Origin: Nemophila menziesii
Taxonomy: Eukaryota; Streptophyta; Magnoliopsida; Boraginales; Hydrophyllaceae
Length of the DNA stretch: 64,000 nucleotides
Direction of reading: 5' to 3'
NCBI GenBank assembly: GCA_029959085.1
Contig: JARWIR010000246.1
Span: 1 to 64,000, forward strand
Part shown: piece after piece, positions 55,983 to 64,000 of the stretch
Position numbering within the stretch: the first letter of the stretch is position 1
How the letters are laid out: every line of letters starts with the position of its first letter
Translations under genes and position numbers: made by a program
The notes under the pieces: generated by a model
Database searches by the model: none
What the model saw: only the letters and a program-made list of their open reading frames with translations
What the model was told of the DNA's origin: nothing

Positions 55983-58441
55983 AACAAAATTGTACCTAAC
56001 AAAATCAACCTACGTTGTTAAGATTGACAAAATTTTCTCGATTAATAAAACTAAATGTTTCATCCATAGAAGGAGACACATTAATAGCTTCTACAAATAT
56101 ATGGAATAAGTAGTCGACATAAGTTTAGTTGAGAACCTAATATACAGGGTTGTTTAAGTCCAATAAGTGATTAAATATGCAATTAATTGCGATTTTTAAA
56201 ATACAAAACACATACATGTCTTGAGATTAAACTCTTGTGCTATTTAGTCTGATTTTGGCGCATACCATAAATTCTTCTCTACATATACTTATGCAATGAT
56301 AATTTTTTATTGAAAAAACTTAAATATATTTACTAGGTTCATATGTATTATGTTAAAATTTATTTTGTGATATACCTAATATAGATGAATTATTTGTGAA
56401 TTTTTACATTATTTTGTTTTATGTAATATTTAAAAAATAGAAACTAAAAGCCGTATTTAGTAACATTGTTTTTAAAAGGTTTTTATAAATTTATTTAGCT
56501 CAGTTTTGTCAAAATACAATTTTCATATATGTTGATACAATTTTTGATAGTGTAATTACTATTCAAGATTATATATTAGAAAAAAACCGGAATACATATT
56601 ATATAATTGCTTAATAATATTATTTTGTCTTGCTTTTTTAGAATAAGTAAAATATATTAAATTCAACATGTATTATTTATATTTGATATAATTAATAATA
56701 TAAAAATAATAATATTAATAATTAAATAAAAGGAAATTTTAGAAAATTATAACTCTATACAATTTTGTATTTATAATAATCTTAAATTATAGGATATGAA
56801 AAATATTTTAGTTTGTATGTTAATTATATATAGATTCAATTTTAATAACTTCTACAAAATTAGAGCTAGAATATTATTTGAGATAATAACTATACGTGAA
56901 TTAATTAAAAATAAAAAATAAAGTTCGAATTAAAATGTTATATCGTAAAAAATAACTTAGGTATGAACACAAAATCATAGTAAGTTACATGATTTAGGCA
57001 TAATTCTTTCATAAAAAACTCTACAATTTGATCGTTGGCCATGACATTTCATCACAATCATCCTCGTAGGAAGGAAAATTGTAATAAAATGTCATAACCA
57101 CGAGCATATTGTATAGGTTACATAGGGTTACTGCGATATTTGGAGAATCGAGATTAATTTGAAGAGCTCTATACGTTTCAATATGTAAAAACAACTCAGG
57201 GAAAAGAATATTTGAAGAAAATATAACGGCAGAGAAGTGTATATGTTTAATGATGGGCCTGGTTTAGTTGTGCCAGAATTAGGTTAAATTGTATATGTTT
57301 ATATAGTAGTTAGGAATGATGGGCCTGGTTTAGTTGGGCTTTACATTATACAGTATATATGGTTGATATAAATAAAAAAAACAAAAAAAAACCAGGCGTG
57401 GAATTTTATTGGGCCTAATTTTAAGGATAACTATAATAATTTTTTCTTCCCTACTTACCTCTAATCTTAAAATATATATTTATATTTTTAAAATACCTTT
57501 ATACGCATGGTTATAGAAGATATATTTATTGTATTCAGGAATTGTGCGTCTACAACTAGAGTAGCAAAGCCTATCAATCATATCTTAGTGTTGTAAAAAA
57601 CGTTTTATTATTTTAAAACTTCTTATTCTATTTTGATTTTAGTTTCAATTTATTTCGTGAGCTCATAAACTTCATAAATCGTTCCTTATTATTGAACATA
57701 AGTTTATTTTCCCTTTATTTTAAAAATTAATAACATGTATATGTTAAAACAAAATTTATAAGAATTTGTTTATAAAATTGGAACACAAATAAAATATTTT
57801 TTTAAGTAACATTAGAACAATAATATAGACAAAATAATCGTTTATACATATCATTTGATTTTTTAGTATATATAAATTTATATATTATTAGAATTATCAT
57901 AGAAAATTATACTCCGAAGAAATATATTATAATCATTCTTCATTTCGATAGTATAGAAATACGACTATTGAAGAAAGATTTGTGTTACAAGGATATATCT
58001 TTTTAATTAGTAAAAAAGATTATAAATATTAATATATTCTTTGATGTTTATTTGTTCTCTTGTTATCAGTCAATACAGTACATTATTCTCCCTAAATATT
58101 CTCTTTTGTCTGATTAAATTTACACTACTGATAAAGTATTATATCCTTTATTTTTGTATTATATATAATTTAATAGTATATTTTAGTTGGTTAATATATT
58201 ATGATTAATAATAACTTTATATAATATTGATTTTTTTAATAAAACATATTTCATGTAGTCTTTCAATTTTTCTTATTAATGTGTCTATTTTTTTATCTCT
58301 CAAAATAATAACAATCTTGTAATGTATGTGACTGAAAAAAATATAATATATTCTATTCATAAAATTATATAATATAATAGATTCGTATTTATATTTGGCT
58401 AAGTGTAATAAATTTTTTTAGGCGTGATAAATACGTAACGT
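55983..58441 (+). repeat. Satellite unit 24, A-type (right-hand subgroup)
   Basis: A-type, 2459 bp, with a private CTTTGATGTTT variant. It shares TTGTATTATATATAA with unit 25. Foldback core is at 57036-57100. Confidence 0.95.
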
Positions 58442-60900
58442 AACAAAATTGTACCTAACAAAATCAACCTACGTTGTTAAGATTGACAAAATTTTCTCGA
58501 TTAATAAAACTAAATGTTTCATCCATAGAAGGAGACACATTAATAGCTTCTACAAATATATGGAATAAGTAGTCGACATAAGTTTAGTTGAGAACCTAAT
58601 ATACATGGTTGTTTAAGTCCAATAAGTGATTAAATATGCAATTAATTGCGATTTTTAAAATACAAAACACATACATGTCTTGAGATTAAACTCTTGTGCT
58701 ATTTAGTCTGATTTTGGCGCATACCATAAATTCTTCTCTACATATACTTATGCAATGATAATTTTTTATTGAAAAAACTTAAATATATTTACTAGGTTCA
58801 TATGTATTATGTTAAAATTTATTTTGTGATATACCTAATATAGATGAATTATTTGTGAATTTTTACATTATTTTGTTTTATGTAATATTTAAAAAATAGA
58901 AACTAAAAGCCGTATTTAGTAACATTGTTTTTAAAAGGTTTTTATAAATTTATTTAGCTCAGTTTTGTCAAAATACAATTTTCATATATGTTGATACAAT
59001 TTTTGATAGTGTAATTACTATTCAAGATTATATATTAGAAAAAAACCGGAATACATATTATATAATTGCTTAATAATATTATTTTGTCTTGCTTTTTTAG
59101 AATAAGTAAAATATATTAAATTCAACATGTATTATTTATATTTGATATAATTAATAATATAAAAATAATAATATTAATAATTAAATAAAAGGAAATTTTA
59201 GAAAATTATAACTCTATACAATTTTGTATTTATAATAATCTTAAATTATAGGATATGAAAAATATTTTAGTTTGTATGTTAATTATATATAGATTCAATT
59301 TTAATAACTTCTACAAAATTAGAGCTAGAATATTATTTGAGATAATAACTATACGTGAATTAATTAAAAATAAAAAATAAAGTTCGAATTAAAATGTTAT
59401 ATCGTAAAAAATAACTTAGGTATGAACACAAAATCATAGTAAGTTACATGATTTAGGCATAATTCTTTCATAAAAAACTCTACAATTTGATCGTTGGCCA
59501 TGACATTTCATCACAATCATCCTCGTAGGAAGGAAAATTGTAATAAAATGTCATAACCACGAGCATATTGTATAGGTTACATAGGGTTACTGCGATATTT
59601 GGAGAATCGAGATTAATTTGAAGAGCTCTATACGTTTCAATATGTAAAAACAACTCAGGGAAAAGAATATTTGAAGAAAATATAACGGCAGAGAAGTGTA
59701 TATGTTTAATGATGGGCCTGGTTTAGTTGTGCCAGAATTAGGTTAAATTGTATATGTTTATATAGTAGTTAGGAATGATGGGCCTGGTTTAGTTGGGCTT
59801 TACATTATACAGTATATATGGTTGATATAAATAAAAAAAACAAAAAAAAACCAGGCGTGGAATTTTATTGGGCCTAATTTTAAGGATAACTATAATAATT
59901 TTTTCTTCCCTACTTACCTCTAATCTTAAAATATATATTTATATTTTTAAAATACCTTTATACGCATGGTTATAGAAGATATATTTATTGTATTCAGGAA
60001 TTGTGCGTCTACAACTAGAGTAGCAAAGCCTATCAATCATATCTTAGTGTTGTAAAAAACGTTTTATTATTTTAAAACTTCTTATTCTATTTTGATTTTA
60101 GTTTCAATTTATTTCGTGAGCTCATAAACTTCATAAATCGTTCCTTATTATTGAACATAAGTTTATTTTCCCTTTATTTTAAAAATTAATAACATGTATA
60201 TGTTAAAACAAAATTTATAAGAATTTGTTTATAAAATTGGAACACAAATAAAATATTTTTTTAAGTAACATTAGAACAATAATATAGACAAAATAATCGT
60301 TTATACATATCATTTGATTTTTTAGTATATATAAATTTATATATTATTAGAATTATCATAGAAAATTATACTCCGAAGAAATATATTATAATCATTCTTC
60401 ATTTCGATAGTATAGAAATACGACTATTGAAGAAAGATTTGTGTTACAAGGATATATCTTTTTAATTAGTAAAAAAGATTATAAATATTAATATATTCTT
60501 TGTTGTTTATTTGTTCTCTTGTTATCAGTCAATACAGTACATTATTCTCCCTAAATATTCTCTTTTGTCTGATTAAATTTACACTACTGATAAAGTATTA
60601 TATCCTTTATTTTTGTATTATATATAATTTAATAGTATATTTTAGTTGGTTAATATATTATGATTAATAATAACTTTATATAATATTGATTTTTTTAATA
60701 AAACATATTTCATGTAGTCTTTCAATTTTTCTTATTAATGTGTCTATTTTTTTATCTCTCAAAATAATAACAATCTTGTAATGTATGTGACTGAAAAAAA
60801 TATAATATATTCTATTCATAAAATTATATAATATAATAGATTCGTATTTATATTTGGCTAAGTGTAATAAATTTTTTTAGGCGTGATAAATACGTAACGT
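58442..60900 (+). repeat. Satellite unit 25, A-type (right-hand subgroup)
   Basis: A-type, 2459 bp, nearly identical to unit 24; the clearest private change is ATACATGG for ATACAGGG. Foldback core is at 59495-59559. Confidence 0.95.
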
Positions 60901-62607
60901 AACAAAATTGTACCTAACAAAATCAACCTACGTTGTTAAGATTGACAAAATTTTCTCGATTAATAAAACTAAATGTTTCATCCATAGAAGGAGACACATT
61001 AATAGCTTCTACAAATATATGGAATAAGTAGTCGACATAAGTTTAGTTGAGAACCTAATATACAGGGTTGTTTAAGTCCAATAAGTGATTAAATATGCAA
61101 TTAATTGCGATTTTTAAAATACAAAACACATACATGTCTTGAGATTAAACTCTTGTGCTATTTAGTCTGATTTTGGCGCATACCATAAATTCTTCTCTAC
61201 ATATACTTATGCAATGATAATTTTTTATTGAAAAAACTTAAATATATTTACTAGGTTCATATGTATTATGTTAAAATTTATTTTGTGATATACCTAATAT
61301 AGATGAATTATTTGTGAATTTTTACATTATTTTGTTTTATGTAATATTTAAAAAATAGAAACTAAAAGCCGTATTTAGTAACATTGTTTTTAAAAGGTTT
61401 TTATAAATTTATTTAGCTCAGTTTTGTCAAAATACAATTTTCATATATGTTGATACAATTTTTGATAGTGTAATTACTATTCAAGATTATATATTAGAAA
61501 AAAACCGGAATACATATTATATAATTGCTTAATAATATTATTTTGTCTTGCTTTTTTAGAATAAGTAAAATATATTAAATTCAACATGTATTATTTATAT
61601 TTGATATAATTAATAATATAAAAATAATAATATTAATAATTAAATAAAAGGAAATTTTAGAAAATTATAACTCTATACAATTTTGTATTTATAATAATCT
61701 TAAATTATAGGATATGAAAAATATTTTAGTTTGTATGTTAATTATATATAGATTCAATTTTAATAACTTCTACAAAATTAGAGCTAGAATATTATTTGAG
61801 ATAATAACTATACGTGAATTAATTAAAAATAAAAAATAAAGTTCGAATTAAAATGTTATATCGTAAAAAATAACTTAGGTATGAACACAAAATCATAGTA
61901 AGTTACATGATTTAGGCATAATTCTTTCATAAAAAACTCTACAATTTGATCGTTGGCCATGACATTTCATCACAATCATCCTCGTAGGAAGGAAAATTGT
62001 AATAAAATGTCATAACCACGAGCATATTGTATAGGTTACATAGGGTTACTGCGATATTTGGAGAATCGAGATTAATTTGAAGAGCTCTATACGTTTCAAT
62101 ATGTAAAAACAACTCAGGGAAAAGAATATTTGAAGAAAATATAACGGCAGAGAAGTGTATATGTTTAATGATGGGCCTGGTTTAGTTGTGCCAGAATTAG
62201 GTTAAATTGTATATGTTTATATAGTAGTTAGGAATGATGGGCCTGGTTTAGTTGGGCTTTACATTATACAGTATATATGGTTGATATAAATAAAAAAAAC
62301 AAAAAAAAACCAGGCGTGGAATTTTATTGGGCCTAATTTTAAGGATAACTATAATAATTTTTTCTTCCCTACTTACCTCTAATCTTAAAATATATATTTA
62401 TATTTTTAAAATACCTTTATACGCATGGTTATAGAAGATATATTTATTGTATTCAGGAATTGTGCGTCTACAACTAGAGTAGCAAAGCCTATCAATCATA
62501 TCTTAGTGTTGTAAAAAACGTTTTATTATTTTAAAACTTCTTATTCTATTTTGATTTTAGTTTCAATTTATTTCGTGAGCTCATAAACTTCATAAATCGT
62601 TCCTTAT
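60901..62607 (+). repeat. Satellite unit 26, A-type, truncated by the junction
   Basis: The first 1707 bp of a right-hand A-type unit. It matches units 23-25 up to TCGTTCCTTA(T), where they continue TATTGAACAT and this one continues GTTTAGTTT. Foldback core is at 61954-62018. If the junction is an insertion, the remaining 750 bp or so should lie beyond the element. Confidence 0.95.
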
Positions 62608-62780
62608 GTTTAGTTTATGCTTTTTTATGCTTTTCTGTCTTTTACGTTTATTAGTTTATGTTTAGTTTAGTTGTTTTTAGCTTATAATGCATATTTGAGA
62701 AAGGTATTAGTGTTTTTGGTGTGTAGGAATTGGAGAAATCGAGTTCGGGAGGAGAAATAAAATTTTCAGAAAAATCTGTC
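62608..62780 (+). other. T-rich flank with GTTTAGTTTATG-like repetition
   Basis: The first part is built from short variants of TTTAGTTTATG and TTTTATGC. The rest, from about 62690, is ordinary sequence ending in AAATAAAATTTTCAGAAAAA, which resembles the AT-rich spacer that ends each 119-bp repeat further on and may be a remnant of a preceding copy. No gene is seen. Confidence 0.6.
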
Positions 62781-62861
62781 CATATGGGCGGTATACCGGA
62801 CCTCAACCCCGGTATACCGGAGAGTACCACAGAGGCAAAAACCCGTACCACGGGGTGGCTG

Positions 62862-62869
62862 CCACGTGG
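62862..62869. promoter_or_regulatory. G-box CCACGTGG in repeat copy 1
   Basis: A palindromic CACGTG core with the flanks preferred by plant bZIP and bHLH factors, 234 bases before the TATA box. It follows GGGGTGGCTG, which with it can form a GTGGC/GCCAC hairpin. Confidence 0.5.
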
Positions 62870-62980
62870 TCCATGCTGAGGCGAAAATATTTTTGAGCTG
62901 ATAGGGGCGGTATACCGGAGGTTATGCCCGGTATACCGGAGGACACCACAGGAACAAAAACCCGTGCCACGGGGTGGGTG

Positions 62981-62988
62981 CCACGTGT
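62981..62988. promoter_or_regulatory. G-box CCACGTGT in repeat copy 2
   Basis: The second CACGTG core, 119 bases after the first and in the equivalent place of the repeat. ACGTGT-type flanks also fit ABRE-like sites. Copy 3 has lost the element. Confidence 0.5.
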
Positions 62989-63095
62989 ATTTTACGGACG
63001 AAAAATTTTGGAGCTACAGATGTTCCGGTATACCGGAGGATACGCCCGGTATACCGGTCAGCGCCGCTGGAAAAAGAGAAAAACGGGTTTGAGCT

Positions 63096-63102
63096 TATAA
63101 AA
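63096..63102 (+). promoter_or_regulatory. TATA box (TATAAAA)
   Basis: TATAAAA lies just after the last 119-bp repeat. It is followed about 35-45 bases later by a pyrimidine-rich stretch (CCCTCTTTCTCTTCTCC), the usual layout of a plant core promoter. A transcript would start near 63128-63135 and lead into the ORF at 63509. Confidence 0.7.
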
Positions 63103-63127
63103 GAGGTATTGAAGCCATTATTCCGAA

Positions 63128-63508
63128 TTTACTAAACCTCAACCCTCTTTCTCTTCTCCAAAACTCTCCCAACTCCATTGAAGCTCATCAAAACCTTCAC
63201 CAATCACCAAAACACTACCCCAATCATCATCAAAAACACATCAAATCTTCTCTCCACATCATTACAAGAGAGAATCAAACACCCAATCCTCACAAAATCC
63301 TTCCAATTGAAGAATCAAAGAGCTCAAATTTAACAAATTCATCCTACAATTTCATAAATCCAAGCCAACCCAGTACAAATCCACCTCACCCACATAGAGA
63401 TTCATCATCAATTCATATTTCCTAAGCCAAATAAAGCTTGTTCAACAATTAATTCAAGAGTTTAAATTTCAAGGGTTGCTAAAGCTTTGAGTTGGGGGTC
63501 AATTGAAG
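63128..63508 (+). other. Long ATG-free, G-poor leader (probable 5' UTR)
   Basis: About 380 bases rich in A, C and T with few G and no ATG on the plus strand. That is unlikely by chance over this length and supports a transcribed leader. The start is a prediction from the TATA box. If the element is an LTR retrotransposon, the end of its LTR and its primer-binding site should lie here, but neither is recognisable. An in-frame TGA at 63488-63490 closes the reading frame ahead of the ORF. Confidence 0.65.
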
Positions 63509-64000
63509 ATGACTAATAGAACAACAATCTTAGCTAGCAATAGGGAGGTGAAGAAGAGTAACAAGGGATTGGAGGTAACCAAGAAGAAATCAAGTAACAA
63601 GGGTTCTAGTTCTCAATCAAAAGGAAAAGACAAAGTTGAAGATGCTGCAATACCTTTGTTTGATCGTAATGGTAAAAAGCTTTACTTTTATGCAAAGGAG
63701 AAAACACAGCTTCCACAAGACAAAGTGGTAGCTTTAAAAGCTTCTGCAGAGAAACAATTGAAAGAACTACCTTTTGCTTATGAGAAATTATTCAAGGAGG
63801 AAATTGGTACAGGAGAATACGCGAGATTCTTAGAGCTTGGTGAGAAATTGGGTTGGTCTACGTTCATGGTAAGCCGTTCTGAATTGTGTCATGAATTAGT
63901 TTTGGAATTCTATTTAGGCCTCTTTAGCCGAGATAGTAAAGGTTGTGTTCCGATTAGAGGAAAGCTAGTTCCTTTCACATTTGAGGAGATTAGGAACCAC
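63509..64000 (+). CDS. ORF1/gag-like protein of a plant transposable element (5' part, 164 codons)
   Basis: The frame is open from ATG 63509 to the window end without a stop, so the protein is longer than the 164 residues seen. The start is supported by the ATG-free leader, an in-frame TGA six codons upstream and A at -3. Residues 1-45 are rich in Lys, Ser and Asn (KK at 15-16, KKK at 25-27), probably disordered and possibly nuclear-targeting. Residues 80-113 look helical and charged. From about 114 there is an LGW, then ELVLEFY (129-135) and IRGKLVPFTFEEIR (149-162). The order W, L-V-x-E-F-Y, V/I-R-G-K-x-V-x-F, E-x-I is what I associate with the 'putative plant transposon protein' domain and Athila ORF1 families of Ty3-type retroelements. 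No zinc knuckle, protease or polymerase motif lies in the part visible. Function is unproven; a gag-like role is inferred from the family. Confidence 0.65.
   Translation, partial: MTNRTTILASNREVKKSNKGLEVTKKKSSNKGSSSQSKGKDKVEDAAIPLFDRNGKKLYFYAKEKTQLPQDKVVALKASAEKQLKELPFAYEKLFKEEIGTGEYARFLELGEKLGWSTFMVSRSELCHELVLEFYLGLFSRDSKGCVPIRGKLVPFTFEEIRNH

Larger units (their letters stand above)
1..62607. repeat. Long-monomer satellite array (about 2.4 kb unit, 25.7 copies)
   Basis: The same AT-rich sequence recurs head-to-tail from base 1 until an abrupt break after 62607. I set the phase at the window start (AACAAAATTGTACCTAAC), so unit borders are arbitrary. Unit lengths range from 2405 to 2459 bp. 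Neighbouring units differ by scattered substitutions and a few diagnostic indels; some pairs (24 and 25) differ at only a few bases by eye. There is no coding region, RNA gene or inserted element inside the array. Each unit holds a minus-strand promoter-like block and foldback (described in unit 2) and an 18-bp palindrome. Kilobase-scale satellites of this kind are known from plant centromeres, for example potato. A centromeric role here is inference. Confidence 0.98.
62790..63057. promoter_or_regulatory. Six GGTATACCGG palindromic sites in three 21-bp-spaced pairs
   Basis: Sites start at 62790 and 62811, 62909 and 62930, 63027 and 63048. The distance within each pair is exactly 21 bp, about two helical turns, although the bases between the sites vary. 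Four of the six are the full 12-bp palindrome CCGGTATACCGG (62809, 62928, 63025, 63046). Constant spacing with variable filler suggests binding sites for a dimeric protein acting in pairs on one face of the helix. The protein is unknown. Confidence 0.7.
62785..63098 (+). repeat. Three tandem repeats of about 119 bp (last one degenerate)
   Basis: Copies start near 62785, 62904 and 63022 (periods 119 and 118). Each begins with a pair of GGTATACCGG sites. Copies 1 and 2 continue with CCACAG, CAAAAACCCGT, CCACGGGGTGG and a G-box, then an AT-rich spacer ending GAGCT. Copy 3 keeps the paired sites but degenerates towards the TATA box. The arrangement resembles repeated enhancer-type blocks in the U3 of LTR elements. 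It is clearly richer in G+C than the satellite. Confidence 0.9.
62607..64000 (+). mobile_element. 5' part of a probable plant retroelement inserted in the satellite (partial)
   Basis: At 62607 the satellite stops mid-monomer and unrelated, less AT-rich sequence begins with TG, as LTRs do. The preceding five bases CCTTA (62602-62606) would be the target-site duplication. A U3-like region of about 490 bp with tandem repeats leads to a TATA box, a long leader and an ORF resembling plant retroelement ORF1/gag-like proteins. No tRNA primer-binding site is recognisable between the TATA box and the ORF; the only TGG there (TTGGGGGTC, near 63495) does not resemble one I know. The right end lies outside the window. 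A host gene next to the array edge, or another class of element, remains possible. Confidence 0.5.

Noticed and set aside
1..62607. CRISPR array
   Set aside because: Repeats are kilobase-scale and contiguous, with no short repeat-spacer pattern, and the surroundings are eukaryotic.
62651..62851. Minus-strand 66-codon frame across the GGTATACCGG repeats
   Set aside because: It begins with GTG, lies across U3-like tandem repeats and runs against the promoter and ORF downstream. It shows no recognisable domain.
62607..64000. True end of the satellite with an adjacent host gene
   Set aside because: Not excluded, but the mid-monomer break at TG, the U3-like repeats and the ORF1-like protein favour an inserted element.
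1..64000. tRNA, rRNA or other structural RNA genes
   Set aside because: No tRNA A/B-box arrangement, rRNA stretch or snRNA-like motif was recognised on either strand.

Overview
The window reads as nuclear DNA of a flowering plant, probably a eudicot, from a heterochromatic and perhaps pericentromeric region. The evidence for a plant is the GGCCCA/AAGCCCA promoter motifs, a TATA-plus-pyrimidine-patch promoter with a long ATG-free leader, and an ORF resembling the plant-specific Athila ORF1 / 'putative plant transposon protein' families. I cannot name the species.

Bases 1-62607 are one uninterrupted head-to-tail array of a very AT-rich monomer of about 2.4 kb: 25 complete units plus a truncated 26th, with the array open at the left edge of the window. 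No protein gene, tRNA, rRNA or foreign insertion was found inside it. Five subfamilies (called A-E here) are told apart by small indels and linked substitutions. A-type units lie at both ends (1-3, 7, 23-26), B-type at 4-6 and 8, C- and D-type at 9-20, and E-type at 21-22. Units 13-15 and 16-18 form two copies of a three-unit higher-order repeat (D1-D2-C, 7286 and 7288 bp) with a broken third copy. Unit 20 is a mosaic at the border between the D/C block and the E/A block.

Every monomer carries the same arrangement on the minus strand: GGCCCA/AAGCCCA motifs, then a TATATAAA box, then, about 170-200 bases further on, a compact foldback. Its 23-bp core pairs completely in minus-strand RNA if four G-U wobbles are allowed, and the arms extend to about 36-37 nt. 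This looks like a tandemly amplified promoter plus hairpin-RNA cassette and is the most interesting candidate system here. It is a structural prediction only.

At 62607 the array breaks into unrelated sequence. First comes about 180 bp of T-rich DNA. Then come three roughly 119-bp GC-richer tandem repeats holding six GGTATACCGG sites in three pairs, each pair spaced exactly 21 bp. A TATA box (63096), a roughly 380-nt leader with no ATG, and an ORF from 63509 that runs off the window follow. The likeliest reading is the 5' part of a plant mobile element inserted in the satellite (TG at the junction, candidate target site CCTTA), with a U3-like promoter driving an ORF1/gag-like protein. No primer-binding site was recognised, so the element class is not settled.
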